From the NCBI GenBank assembly GCA_021205755.1, contig JAJPWX010000090.1:1-40379 (forward strand): a DNA stretch of 40,379 nt, read 5' to 3'. The DNA is from Lachnospiraceae bacterium (GTDB lineage: Bacteria; Bacillota; Clostridia; Lachnospirales; Lachnospiraceae). A program made the translations under genes and the position numbers. Below the pieces are notes generated by a model that was not told the origin of the DNA, made no database searches, and worked only from the letters and a program-made list of their open reading frames with translations. Positions 31,873 to 40,379 of this stretch are shown one piece after another (within the stretch, counting starts at the first letter, position 1; the number at the start of each line of letters is the position of its first letter).

Positions 31873-34550
31873 CATTTTTCCCTGCTTGGATGGGTAGCGT
31901 GGCTCATCTCGTATTCAAGCATGAGCGGGTAGATGCGCTCACAATTGTTGTTATCAGAGTACATGAAAAAGTCATCCGCGCGGCGCCGGTATTCATCCGG
32001 CATCCGGCAATCATTTTTCATATAGTCGCAGAGCACATCGATCAGTTCACTGTTGGTATGACAGATCTCGCCGAAGCCCATGGTGTCGTAGAAGAAGCTG
32101 CCCTCGTCGTAGTGCTGCGGGATATCATGATGATGCAGGTAGACGACGGGTTTGCGCATATAAGCGAAATCAAACTGGACGCCGGAAAAATCGGTGACCA
32201 TCAGGGCTGCTTCACAGAAGAGCTTTTCATAGCTCATATCGCCGATGGAAGGAATGATTTCGACATACTCGTTTTTGGTAAAATCTTTTGCCTGCGGGCT
32301 GATGATGGGATGCAGAACGTACTGTATCCGATAGCCGTACTGCCGGGCCGATTCCAGAAGGCGAGGGTCATTGATCAGGCTGTTGTAGACCTGATAATAG
32401 CTGGTGTCCTTGAAATGCGGATTGTAAGCGCGTGCGACGGATTCGCCCTTGGTAGGCGGAAGCGCGGAGTTCATGCGCCAGGTCGGTGAAATCAGGAGAA
32501 TCTTTTCCGCGCGGCTTTTCAGGCCGTCGTAGCGCGGGACGCCGGTCAGCTTCAGGGCATCGTATCCTTTGTAGTCATAGGCCGGTTTTGAAAGGTTTTC
32601 GATTTCGTATTTCGAGGCGCAGAAATAGAGCTTTGTATTGTCGCGCAGGCGCTGTTGGGCAACGGCGATCTTCTGTACGGACATACCATGCTGCACACAG
32701 GCGGTGGCGGAGTGGACATCGCCGCGGATATACTGGGAGGTCGCAGCGCTGTAACTGTTGAACGCGAATACGGTAGAGTTGGAAGCGATTACCATATTGG
32801 CGTTCAGAAAGATCAGCCGATGCCAGAGACTGCCGCGCCGCAGAGGGCGGTAGCCTTCTTTTTGCAGACGGGCGTAGTCCGCGGATGTTTTATCAAGCAG
32901 ATAGTATTTGCGGATGCCATCCTTCTGCGCGGCCGCGTATTTGTAAATATATTCGGAAGAATCCCCGCCTTTGTAGATTTTGTCCATGAACAGCCAGATC
33001 CTTTGCCTGGAAAACCAGGGGCGAAGGGCGAAATTCAACATTTTCAGCGGAATATAGCGGCGTCCTGTGCCTTTGGTAAAAATCTGCTTCCAGAGCAGGA
33101 CTTCTTTCCGGAGTACCACGAGAGGGCTGGAACGCCGTATGTGGATGCCTTTGTCGTTGTAAAACGCCAGATATTTGCCGAAGCGCCAGTAACCGTAGGC
33201 ATATCCGTTTGCGAACCGGCTGGTGTGGGACGGGAAAGAAAGCTCCATGCGATATTCTTTCGTTTCCTCTTTCGCAGAGCGGGCAGGCTTTGCTGCCGGA
33301 ATGTCCGGACACAGATAGAAATTCAAAAGGCGTTCTTTTGAAGCACCGGCGGGTTCATCTACTGGGATGGAGATGTGAAAAGTATGCATCCGGTAAAAAG
33401 AAACACCAAAATATTTTGTCAGAGAATAGCGATGGTTGTATTCTGGCTTATAGGTTTCGGAGCCGAACCGGGCATAGAGCCGCACTTGGTTGCGATGGAA
33501 AAAGTCGAGAATCGAGCCATCCATCTCGAGCCGTCCATTCTTGTAATCAATCAGATGAATGCGCACTGGTACCTTGGGAAGCGTGACCAGGCAAAAATTG
33601 TCACAGGTAAAGCGGATGGTATCCTCCATACAGTCAAGCTGGGGGTACCACGAGCAATCTTTCTTTTTCATGCGGATTTCCATGAGCTTTTGCTCCGCGG
33701 AAGAATGGGACGGATGAACGTGGGTATCCAAAAGTACTTCTGTATTCACGTATTGAAGCACGGATGAGATCAATTCTGTGTAAGCGGGTACAGCCGCCGG
33801 CTCAAGCACATGGCGGTTTCGGTTGTCCATATTTGTTTCAAAACGAATATTGATCATATACAAAGCCAGGTGCTGCAATATGAAAGGAATATAGCCCCGA
33901 ACATTTTTAACCTGTTCAAATAAGGGAAGGAGAAATTGCTCAAACGGTTCATAGTACCACTCTTTTGTGAGGGGACGGACATCGTACTGCTGATCACATT
34001 CACGCGGAAGCGCGTAGTCGATCTGGCAGGAATCAATATAGGAAAAGTCTGGATTTTGTCCAAGCAGCCAGAGCAAAATCTGTTTTTCCTGTTCGACATT
34101 GTCTGCGGTTTCCTGTGCGGCCGCAGCCAGAGTGCGCGTAGGGAAAAGCAGGGCATGAAGCTCTGTGGGAAATACAACGGGATTCCGCCCGGCGTTTTGC
34201 ATTGTGGCGCTGCTCTGATTGCCCAGGGAGAAGTACCGTGTCGTTCTTAGGATACACTGGCTGATCTGGGAAGGCATAACAAATGCTGCCCCGGTGGTTC
34301 CTGCGTGGGAGAGCAGGTTCTCCAGAAAGGTATCCGGAAAGCGGTCACCGACATCGAGCAGGATCGTATAAGTGCCCTGTGCCTCGCCTATTTTTGCCAG
34401 AGCCTGCTTCCTTGGGTGATACGGATCGTTTTCATGGATTGGAATGATCTGAATCCGGTCGGAAGAAAGAGATTGTGCGGGAAAATCCGGAATCTTATCA
34501 TCAGACTCGTGAAGAGCGTATAGTACGGTGATATCATAGGAGCGATTCAT
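31872..34550 (-). CDS. CDP-glycerol glycerophosphotransferase-like protein with N-terminal GT-like region
   Basis: This is an 892-residue protein. The C-terminal third (about 545-880) matches the Glyphos_transf (TagB/TagF) family: FLNANMVIASNS, the acceptor-region TACVQHGM, ISPTWR, YVLHPII and VTDFSGVQFDFAYMRKPVVY. Such enzymes add or polymerise glycerol- or ribitol-phosphate in wall teichoic acid or related polymers. The first 250 residues resemble a GT-A glycosyltransferase start (YDITVLYALHE, TYTILLDVGDRFPDTFLENLL), but I do not see a clear DXD pair. The middle is beta-rich and unassigned. AAAGGATCC precedes ATG 34550. With the exporter genes downstream it suggests an anionic surface polymer locus. 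Confidence 0.87.
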   Translation of the reverse strand: MNRSYDITVLYALHESDDKIPDFPAQSLSSDRIQIIPIHENDPYHPRKQALAKIGEAQGTYTILLDVGDRFPDTFLENLLSHAGTTGAAFVMPSQISQCILRTTRYFSLGNQSSATMQNAGRNPVVFPTELHALLFPTRTLAAAAQETADNVEQEKQILLWLLGQNPDFSYIDSCQIDYALPRECDQQYDVRPLTKEWYYEPFEQFLLPLFEQVKNVRGYIPFILQHLALYMINIRFETNMDNRNRHVLEPAAVPAYTELISSVLQYVNTEVLLDTHVHPSHSSAEQKLMEIRMKKKDCSWYPQLDCMEDTIRFTCDNFCLVTLPKVPVRIHLIDYKNGRLEMDGSILDFFHRNQVRLYARFGSETYKPEYNHRYSLTKYFGVSFYRMHTFHISIPVDEPAGASKERLLNFYLCPDIPAAKPARSAKEETKEYRMELSFPSHTSRFANGYAYGYWRFGKYLAFYNDKGIHIRRSSPLVVLRKEVLLWKQIFTKGTGRRYIPLKMLNFALRPWFSRQRIWLFMDKIYKGGDSSEYIYKYAAAQKDGIRKYYLLDKTSADYARLQKEGYRPLRRGSLWHRLIFLNANMVIASNSTVFAFNSYSAATSQYIRGDVHSATACVQHGMSVQKIAVAQQRLRDNTKLYFCASKYEIENLSKPAYDYKGYDALKLTGVPRYDGLKSRAEKILLISPTWRMNSALPPTKGESVARAYNPHFKDTSYYQVYNSLINDPRLLESARQYGYRIQYVLHPIISPQAKDFTKNEYVEIIPSIGDMSYEKLFCEAALMVTDFSGVQFDFAYMRKPVVYLHHHDIPQHYDEGSFFYDTMGFGEICHTNSELIDVLCDYMKNDCRMPDEYRRRADDFFMYSDNNNCERIYPLMLEYEMSHATHPSREK

Positions 34551-34852
34551 GATGCGGGGATCCTTTCTTTATTTCTAATGTTTTTATCTTCAGACGCGCT
34601 TCTGCCAGGTGTGTTGCAAAGGTGTGCGAAACGGACATTCGGTTTACAGAAAAAACGTTGATTTATGTAATAAAACCGAAATGCATTGTAACATGTTTGC
34701 AATGGTTTTACAACCAAAATGCGGGGAATTCGTGTGGATTGTTTGTGTTCTGAGAGTGAAAAAAATGTGCCTGTCTGATTTTGTCGAATTTTTTGACAAT
34801 AAAAAACAGGTATGATACACTAAAGCAAATGGAATAGAACGAGGTGACAGAG
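34551..34852. other. Divergent intergenic region with dyads
   Basis: No gene is supported here; a 68-codon frame from 34609 lacks a site and looks spurious. Small dyads CATTG/CAATG and GGTT-TTAC-AACC lie near 34682-34715, upstream of the plus promoter at 34793, and could be operators. Confidence 0.4.
34793..34821 (+). promoter_or_regulatory. Candidate promoter of the large TPR/AAA gene
   Basis: A perfect TTGACA is followed after 17 bases by TACACT, about 30 bp before the start codon. Confidence 0.5.
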
Positions 34853-37813
34853 TTGGATAAGTATGAGTACAACCTCAAGCTGGAGGAAATTGATAAGCTG
34901 GTTGATCAGGGCGATTATGAGGAAGCGGCAAACCTGGCAGACACGATTGAATGGCGGCGCGTCAGGAATGTCAGAACTCTGTGTCTTATCAGCGAGATTT
35001 ACGAGGCCGCGGGAAAACTGGATAAGAGCAAAGATATGCTGGTGCGTGCGTACAGAAAATCCCCGGTAGGGCGTAATGTCCTGTACCGTCTGGTTGAGGT
35101 GACCACAGCGCTTGGGCAGTATGACGAGGCGCTGGAGTATTATACCGAGTATGTGCAGACGGCACCGCATGATAACAACCGCTTTATTCTGAAGTATAAA
35201 ATATACAGAGGACGCGGAAGCTCTACGGAAGATCTGATTGCGATTCTGGAGGAGTATCTTGGCCAGGAATATACGGAGCGTTGGGCGTATGAGCTTGCCG
35301 TGCTGTATCAGGAAGCAGGGCAGATTCAGAAGTGTATGGCGACCTGCGATGACCTGGTGCTGTGGTTTCATACAGGCAAATATGTAAAGAAAGCGCTTGA
35401 AATTAAAAAACGCTATGCGGTGCTGACGCCGAAGCAGCAGCAGATCTATGAGATTTGCCAGCAGGAGGAAGCACAAAGCGATTATTTTGACGATGCAGAG
35501 GAAGAAGCTACCGTTGTTCGGAGCACGGAAGACGCGGACGGCGAAGTGATCGCAGAAAATATAATGGCTGAGACGGAAAAAGAGATTGCGGGTGAGATTA
35601 CTGCGCGTAAGGCGGAGAAAGAAAAGGACAGGCAGTCTGAGACTACGCAGAAAAGTCCTGAGTCGAATCTGCTTTCGAAGATGTTCCGGAAAGGGGCAGA
35701 TATGAAACGTTCTTCACGGAATGCCAGAAAAGAATCGCCTGCGGATGAGGATAAAAAGCCGGAGAACACTGCGGCAGAGCGAACCGGAGGCAGCCTGCCG
35801 GAGGAAGAGGGGCTTGACGATATGCCGCCTGTTTCCAGCGGATCAGAAAAAGCCGAGGGATCCTATGCTGCAGCATCAGAGCTGTCTTTGAATGAGTATG
35901 AGGAAGAAGAAGAGTCCTCCGAATACGATGATCTGCAGGTGGAACTGGCCAAAAGTGTTCGAAAAGTGATTTCAGGAGTCGCGAGGAAGCCGGAACTGAA
36001 TGAGGACGATGTGCCGGCGGCGGTGGAAGAGCGGCTGCGTGATATTCAGGAGATTCGTGAGCGGAGAGAGCCGGAACCGACGCCGGGCAAGCTTTCGATT
36101 GACGATATTCTTCTTTCTATGGGAGAGAAGGGAAAGCAGGCCGCAGCTGCTGCCAGAGCGCAGCGGGAGGCAGAAGCGGCGTCTGCGGCACAGCCGACGG
36201 AAGCAGTCGGAGAGGCAGATAAAGAAGCGGTGTCTGCGGTACAGCCGACGGAAGCAGCCGGAAAGGCAGAGGCAGAAGCGGTGTCGGCGGAAGCAGCCGG
36301 AGAGGCAGAGAAGGAAGCGGCGTCTGCGGCACAGCCGGTGGAAACAGCCGGAGAGGTAGAAGCGGCGTCTGCGGTACAGCCGGCGGAAGCAGTCAGCGAG
36401 GCAGAGATGGTGACGGCATCTGCGGTGCAGCCAGTAGAAGCAGCGATGGCAGAATCCAGACCGGCAGAAGAGATGGAGCCAGCCGAAAAAGCATCTAAAG
36501 TGCATGAGGCGCCGGAGCCAATAACAGACAGGAATGACGTCCTGAAAACAGAAGAAGAGTCAGAGAAGCCGGTACCGGTCAGAACCGTCACGGCGGCTGC
36601 CGCGGAAGAGCTTCCCAGAGAGCAGCTCGAGGCGCTGCAATACTCCAGTAATCCGGAGAAGCTGCTGCGCAACAGGAATTCGCTTCCGACCTATTCTTCG
36701 GAAAATGATTTCGGGAAAACCCGTAAGATTAGTACCAAAGAGGAATTGCTCGAGGCGGCCCGTCAGGAATTGATGACGACGAAAACGATCCGTATTCCGG
36801 CGGAAGAAGTGGCAAAAGCACATGCCGGTCATACCGGCGATCTTATGGAAGCGCCGTCTTCCAGTGATCTGCAGCAGGACGTGTCATCGGATGATGAAAA
36901 TGACACCTCTTTGGCTGGCGTTTCAGAGGATATGGCAGAGGCAGGGCAGAGCCAGACCGCTATGCCGGATTATCCGGAAGCGGATCCAGTGCAGGAATTG
37001 AAGGAAGCATCGAAGGAAGAGACGCCGGACGAAGAAGAACCAGAGGAATACTATGACGATCCGTTGACGATTGAACCGCATTTGCGCGGACTGTTCCAGG
37101 GATTTACGGAGATTGAGGGACTTGAAGATCAGATTGCGAATGCGATCCTGCAGGCGATGGCCAAGGGCGCGGATCGGACTTCCCGCAATGGAAATATCCT
37201 GATCTTTGGCGCGCATGGCGCCGGAAAGACGACTCTGGCGACGGCGCTGGCGAAAGCGATTGCGCAGGAAAAAGGAAAACAAACGGCCAAAATGGCCAAA
37301 ATCTACGCGGTTGATCTGAATCGCAGAGATATTGCGGCGACGATTGCAAAAATCGCCGGCGGCACATTGATTATTGAGGAAGCCGGAGACCTGGCGGACA
37401 ATACGGTGGAGCAGCTGACCACGGCGATGGAGTTCCGCACGGATGGTCTGATTGTGATTCTGGAGGACGAACAGCGGTATATTCACAATCTGTTGATGAA
37501 GCACCCGCGTTTTACCATGAAGTTTACCGCTCAGATTTACCTGCCGGTATATACGGCGGACGAGCTGGCGATGTTTGCCCTGCGGCATGCGAGGGAACAG
37601 GATTACTCGATCAGCGAGGATGGATTTGAAGCCATTCGCCAGAAGGTGGCGGAGAAAGCTTCCACGGAGACACCGATGTCGGTTGGAGATATCGTAGAAC
37701 TGGTCGACCGGGCGATCCGCAACTCGAATAAGTTTATGCGTAAGATGTCGATGGGGAAAAAGCGGTACGATGAGAATGATTATGTGCTGCTTTTTGCGAA
37801 GGATTTTAAATAG
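34853..37813 (+). CDS. Large TPR-like / AAA-type ATPase fusion with Ala-Glu repeat linker
   Basis: This 986-residue cytosolic protein has three parts. Residues 1-200 are TPR-like helices (DQGDYEEAANLADTI, LGQYDEALEYYTEYV). Residues 200-700 are acidic, low complexity, with an Ala/Glu/Val/Pro repeat tract. Residues 735-986 are an AAA-like NTPase with Walker A FGAHGAGKTT (about 783-792) and a Walker-B-like LIIEEAGD (about 836-843). The latter has Glu in place of the usual Asp. TTG 34853 is preferred because GAGGTGA lies six bases before it; GTG 34844 is inside that site. I know no established function. Position next to wall-polymer genes hints at an envelope scaffold or chaperone, but that is inference. 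Confidence 0.83.
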   Translation: MDKYEYNLKLEEIDKLVDQGDYEEAANLADTIEWRRVRNVRTLCLISEIYEAAGKLDKSKDMLVRAYRKSPVGRNVLYRLVEVTTALGQYDEALEYYTEYVQTAPHDNNRFILKYKIYRGRGSSTEDLIAILEEYLGQEYTERWAYELAVLYQEAGQIQKCMATCDDLVLWFHTGKYVKKALEIKKRYAVLTPKQQQIYEICQQEEAQSDYFDDAEEEATVVRSTEDADGEVIAENIMAETEKEIAGEITARKAEKEKDRQSETTQKSPESNLLSKMFRKGADMKRSSRNARKESPADEDKKPENTAAERTGGSLPEEEGLDDMPPVSSGSEKAEGSYAAASELSLNEYEEEEESSEYDDLQVELAKSVRKVISGVARKPELNEDDVPAAVEERLRDIQEIRERREPEPTPGKLSIDDILLSMGEKGKQAAAAARAQREAEAASAAQPTEAVGEADKEAVSAVQPTEAAGKAEAEAVSAEAAGEAEKEAASAAQPVETAGEVEAASAVQPAEAVSEAEMVTASAVQPVEAAMAESRPAEEMEPAEKASKVHEAPEPITDRNDVLKTEEESEKPVPVRTVTAAAAEELPREQLEALQYSSNPEKLLRNRNSLPTYSSENDFGKTRKISTKEELLEAARQELMTTKTIRIPAEEVAKAHAGHTGDLMEAPSSSDLQQDVSSDDENDTSLAGVSEDMAEAGQSQTAMPDYPEADPVQELKEASKEETPDEEEPEEYYDDPLTIEPHLRGLFQGFTEIEGLEDQIANAILQAMAKGADRTSRNGNILIFGAHGAGKTTLATALAKAIAQEKGKQTAKMAKIYAVDLNRRDIAATIAKIAGGTLIIEEAGDLADNTVEQLTTAMEFRTDGLIVILEDEQRYIHNLLMKHPRFTMKFTAQIYLPVYTADELAMFALRHAREQDYSISEDGFEAIRQKVAEKASTETPMSVGDIVELVDRAIRNSNKFMRKMSMGKKRYDENDYVLLFAKDFK
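36163..36470 (+). repeat. Degenerate Ala/Glu repeat-coding tract
   Basis: Irregular units of about 16-20 codons of the form (A)SAxQPxEAxGEAEKEA recur about six times, with DNA-level similarity such as GCGGTGTCTGCGGTACAGCCG. In-frame unit changes suggest recent slippage. Confidence 0.75.
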
Positions 37814-37850
37814 AGGATAGTTATTTTCGGATATTGTGGTGATATAAATG

Positions 37851-37894
37851 GATCCGCGGTCTCTGGTTTACCCTGGAGATGGCGGATCTTTTTT
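37851..37894 (+). terminator. Intrinsic terminator after the TPR/AAA gene
   Basis: GATCCGC / GCGGATC stem with inner CTC/GAG pairing, followed by six T residues. Confidence 0.75.
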
Positions 37895-37945
37895 GAAAAT
37901 TTGGGAGAAATATTCAGAATTTTTTGAGACAAATGCCAAAAATTA

Positions 37946-37954
37946 TGCTATAAT
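37946..37954 (+). promoter_or_regulatory. Extended -10 promoter for the kinase-like gene
   Basis: TGCTATAAT is a perfect extended -10; a TTGAGA lies 19 bases further up. The start codon is about 64 bp downstream. Confidence 0.5.
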
Positions 37955-38017
37955 ATTACTTACATACATAGATCGGAGGGAACCGTGTCCGGATCTATAT
38001 ATAAGGAGGTGTTATTT

Positions 38018-38629
38018 ATGGCAAAGAAGATAGTGGTTACAATCGGACGTCAGTTTGGCAGCGGCGGACATGAGATCGGAGAAAAGCTGGCCAGGAAGCT
38101 GGGGATCAAGTTTTATGACAAGGAACTGATCAAGGTAATCGCAAAGCAGAGCGGCTTGTGCGAGAAGGTTCTGGAAAGCTATGATGAGAAGCCGACGAAC
38201 AGTTTACTGTATTCGATTGTGATGGATGTCTATCCATCTGCGATGTACACAGGACCGACACTGGATCAGCAGATCTATCAGGCGAATTATGACGCGATCA
38301 AGCAGTTGGGAGAGGATTCCTGCGTAATTGTTGGACGGTGTGCGGATTACATCCTCCGGGATACGCCGGAGCTTGTCAGCGTATTTGTACATGCGAACAG
38401 TGACTTCCGCGCGGCGCGTATTGCGGAAGAATATCAGCTTCCTGACGCGAAGGTGCGCGATATGCTGGTGAAGACAGACAAAAAGCGCGCGAGCTATTAC
38501 AATTTCCAGTCGGAAAAGAAATGGGGAGCAGCGTCCAGCTATAATCTTTGCATTGAAAGCAGTTCGATTGGGATTGAAGGCAGTGTAGAGATGATTGAGA
38601 GTTATATTCGGCATCGCGGGCTCCTTTGA
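38018..38629 (+). CDS. Cytidylate-kinase-like family protein
   Basis: This 203-residue P-loop protein is of the Cytidylate_kin2 type. The nucleotide loop is GRQFGSGGHEIG (10-21), followed by KFYDKELI (about 31-38), VIVGRCADY (about 104-112) and a lid-like Lys/Arg region (VKTDKKRASYY, about 152-162). It is distinct from the essential Cmk and its substrate is not established. AAGGAGGTG precedes ATG 38018, an excellent site; the frame start at 37985 has none. It is probably a single-gene unit, with its own promoter and a terminator after it. Confidence 0.88.
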   Translation: MAKKIVVTIGRQFGSGGHEIGEKLARKLGIKFYDKELIKVIAKQSGLCEKVLESYDEKPTNSLLYSIVMDVYPSAMYTGPTLDQQIYQANYDAIKQLGEDSCVIVGRCADYILRDTPELVSVFVHANSDFRAARIAEEYQLPDAKVRDMLVKTDKKRASYYNFQSEKKWGAASSYNLCIESSSIGIEGSVEMIESYIRHRGLL

Positions 38630-38713
38630 GAAGAGGAGAGGAACAGCGAATCGGTGGTATGCGTTTGATACCGGCCGGGGTTACGTGCGATTCAGAAATA
38701 ACGAGTGAAAAAT

Positions 38714-38744
38714 GGGTTCCGGCAAAAAAGCCGGAACCCTCTTT
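38714..38744 (+). terminator. Intrinsic terminator after the kinase-like gene
   Basis: A perfect 10-bp stem GGGTTCCGGC / GCCGGAACCC with an A6 loop, then TCTTTC. Confidence 0.8.
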
Positions 38745-38749
38745 CATTA

Positions 38750-38778
38750 TTGAAATAGCTTTTCGAATATGGTAGAAT
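38750..38778 (+). promoter_or_regulatory. Candidate promoter of the ABC exporter
   Basis: TTGAAA and TAGAAT are 17 bases apart, about 30 bp before ATG 38810, directly after the preceding terminator. Confidence 0.6.
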
Positions 38779-38809
38779 ACGGTTTGTTGAAAGTGCAGGG
38801 AGGATAAAA

Positions 38810-39598
38810 ATGAAGCTTTTAAACTACCGTATTAAGACATTTTTCAAATACAAAGACTTGATTATTGAACTCGTCAGCCGCGATCTGAAGCTGAAATACC
38901 GGCGCAGCTTTCTGGGGTATGCATGGACGATTCTCCAGCCCTTGCTGCTGATGATGGTCTGGGTAATTGTATTTTCGAATCTTCTGGGAAAAAATATTGA
39001 AAATTATCCGGTCTTTCTGCTTTCCGGCCGTATGATGTACGACTTTTTCAGCCAGAGCACAACCGGCGCGATGAAGTCCGTGACGGGGAATTCCGCTCTG
39101 ATCCGGAAAGTAAATGTTCCAAAGTACATTTTTACGCTGGCCCGTGTGACAAGCTGTATGGTGGATATGGTGCTTTCCTTTGGAGCATTGTTTATTGTGA
39201 TGGTGGTTACCGGCGCGAAGTTTTACTGGACGCTGATTCTGATTCCGCTGGTGGTTGTACAGATTTATATTTTCTGCTGCGGACTCGGCTTTTTCCTGGC
39301 GCAGTTTAATGTGTTCTTCCGGGATACGGAGCACATTTACGGGGCAATTCTGCGGGCGCTGCTGTATATGACGCCGATTCTGTATGAGATTACCAGGCTG
39401 CCGGAGAATCTCCAGATTTTTATCAAGGTGTTTAATCCGCTGTACTATTATGTGGGACAGTTCCGGGATATCGTATATTATGGAAACATACCGGGGCCGC
39501 GCATTTTCTGGGGCGGATGGATTATCGCGTTTCTGATGCTGGCGATCGGCGTCTGGGCATTCCAGCGCTCAAAAAATCGGTTTATTCTGTACATCTGA
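38810..39598 (+). CDS. ABC-2 type polysaccharide/teichoic acid export permease (TagG/Wzm-like)
   Basis: This 262-residue membrane protein has six hydrophobic segments. The family pattern is clear: IELVSRDLKLKYRRSFLGYAW near the N-terminus as an amphipathic interface helix, then the SALIRKVNVPKY coupling region. FFRDTEHIYGAILR and the FNPLYYYVGQFRDIVYYG end follow. Such permeases move undecaprenyl-linked polymers to the outer face. AGGGAGGA precedes ATG 38810. The ATPase gene begins 9 bp after the stop, and together they form a transporter. Its polymer may be the product of the glycerophosphotransferase-like protein at 31872, by inference. Confidence 0.92.
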   Translation: MKLLNYRIKTFFKYKDLIIELVSRDLKLKYRRSFLGYAWTILQPLLLMMVWVIVFSNLLGKNIENYPVFLLSGRMMYDFFSQSTTGAMKSVTGNSALIRKVNVPKYIFTLARVTSCMVDMVLSFGALFIVMVVTGAKFYWTLILIPLVVVQIYIFCCGLGFFLAQFNVFFRDTEHIYGAILRALLYMTPILYEITRLPENLQIFIKVFNPLYYYVGQFRDIVYYGNIPGPRIFWGGWIIAFLMLAIGVWAFQRSKNRFILYI

Positions 39599-39607
39599 GG
39601 GACAAAA

Positions 39608-40379
39608 ATGAGTAAAAATGTGATTGAAGTGGATCATTTAAAGATCCGGTTTAATATGGCGACGGAAAAGGTGGATAACCTGAAAGAATACGCGATTAAG
39701 CTTGCCAAGCATCAGCTGATGTTCCAGGAATTCATCGCACTTCAGGATATTTCCTTTCAAGTAAAAAAGGGAGAGGCCTGGGGGCTGGTTGGGCCGAATG
39801 GCTGCGGCAAATCGACGCTCCTGAAGGCAGTCAGCGGGATTTTGCAGCCTTATGAGGGTACCGTGAAGGTGAAAGGAAAGATTTCGCCCCTGATCGAGCT
39901 GGGCGCGGGATTTGATAAGGATCTGACTGCCAGAGAAAATATTTATCTGAACGGACTGGTGCTGGGACACTCCAAAAAGTTTATGGAGGAGCATTTTGAC
40001 GAGATTGTTGAGTTTGCGGATATTGAGAACTTTCTCGATGCGCCATTGAAGAATTTTTCATCCGGTATGAAAGCGCGTCTTGGCTTTGCCGTGGCCACCG
40101 TGGTAAATCCGGATATTTTGATTGTAGATGAAGTGCTGGAGGTCGGCGACATGCGTTTCCGCCGGAAATGCAACGAGCGGATGCAGCAGATGCTGGACGG
40201 CGGGACGACGTTGCTCTATGTTTCTCACAACATTGAGTCCGTAAAAGGACTCTGCGACAAGGCAATCTGGATTGATCATGGAAAAATGCGCATGATCGGA
40301 GGTGCGCAGGAGGTCTGCGACGCATACCAGGATGACCAGAATGAGACGATCCGTACGCGCAAGAAAGAGAGACGGGCGC
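39608..40379 (+). CDS. ABC exporter ATP-binding protein (TagH/Wzt-like), cut by window end
   Basis: The frame runs open from ATG 39608 to the last base, giving 257 codons so far. Walker A is GPNGCGKST (62-70), the polysaccharide-exporter motif ELGAGFDKDLTARENI spans about 97-112, the signature is SSGMK (151-155), Walker B is ILIVDE (170-175) and the H-loop is YVSHN near 199-203. An extra N-terminal segment before Walker A (about 17-40) is usual for TagH/Wzt types. A C-terminal substrate-binding domain, if any, lies beyond the window. Confidence 0.92.
   Translation, partial: MSKNVIEVDHLKIRFNMATEKVDNLKEYAIKLAKHQLMFQEFIALQDISFQVKKGEAWGLVGPNGCGKSTLLKAVSGILQPYEGTVKVKGKISPLIELGAGFDKDLTARENIYLNGLVLGHSKKFMEEHFDEIVEFADIENFLDAPLKNFSSGMKARLGFAVATVVNPDILIVDEVLEVGDMRFRRKCNERMQQMLDGGTTLLYVSHNIESVKGLCDKAIWIDHGKMRMIGGAQEVCDAYQDDQNETIRTRKKERRA

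Larger units (their letters stand above)
30993..31873 (+). ncRNA. Candidate long structured transcript (about 0.9 kb)
   Basis: Between the strong promoter at 30958 and the terminator at 31838 the plus strand is purine-rich and full of stops in every frame. The 5' part has a CAACAA/TTGTTG hairpin and two CCTATAG direct repeats. Three dyads with identical arms GATTCA/TGAATC recur at 31172-31195, 31573-31590 and 31646-31669, each with a purine-rich loop, and TGCGT-GTT-ACGCA at 31401-31413 is another hairpin. I cannot match it to a known RNA class. It may be a small-peptide mRNA with a long 3' UTR or a decayed gene. Confidence 0.35.

Noticed and set aside
34609-34815. 68-codon plus-strand ORF in the 34551-34852 gap
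   Set aside because: No ribosome site, Cys-rich and unlike a protein, and it overlaps the promoter of the large gene.
36000-36359. 119-codon alternative-frame ORF rich in Arg/Lys inside the large gene
   Set aside because: It is a frame shadow of the Ala/Glu repeat tract.

Overview
The window looks like a chromosomal segment from a gut-type Clostridia, most likely Lachnospiraceae. The grounds are moderate G+C, strong Shine-Dalgarno sites, an intact Csp-like subtilisin, choline-binding-like wall repeats, Rpn-family and AAA/PD-(D/E)XK genes, and Firmicute-type pyrimidine-nucleoside phosphorylase and CBS-pyrophosphatase. This placement is inference from gene families; there is no rRNA or tRNA here.

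Region 1 (1-7743) is accessory and rearranged. A truncated Rpn-family nuclease tail, an acyltransferase-3 membrane protein, a 962-residue secreted surface protein and an AAA-ATPase/PD-(D/E)XK protein are followed by decayed second copies of both the acyltransferase and the Rpn gene. In the second Rpn copy the catalytic core is missing and a palindromic repeat sits in its place.

Region 2 (7831-18326) is a defence-like island: a catalytically complete S8 protease, a four-gene Wadjet (JetABCD, type III-like) condensin/nuclease operon, and a two-gene A+T-rich module. That module pairs a Panacea-domain (SocA-like) antitoxin with a four-helix membrane protein. Its near-consensus promoter carries a LexA/SOS box between the -35 and -10 elements.

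Region 3 (18366-30701) is mostly core metabolism: a D-2-hydroxyacid dehydrogenase, a cobalamin adenosyltransferase, an MscS channel, a TPR lipoprotein, a nucleoside-salvage run deoD-deoB-cdd-pdp, a CBS-domain Mn-dependent pyrophosphatase, a flavin-reductase-like protein and murA.

Region 4 (30702-31871) is about 1.2 kb without a convincing long gene. It has a near-perfect sigma-A promoter, a 26-codon ORF with an ideal Shine-Dalgarno, three dyads with the same GATTCA/TGAATC arms and a terminator, so it may be a structured RNA or a small-peptide locus. This and the LexA-controlled Panacea pair are the two most interesting parts.

Region 5 (31872-40379) is a cell-envelope region: a CDP-glycerol glycerophosphotransferase-like protein, a very large TPR/AAA protein with an Ala/Glu repeat tract, a cytidylate-kinase-like protein, and a TagGH/Wzm-Wzt-type polysaccharide or teichoic-acid ABC exporter whose ATPase runs off the window end.
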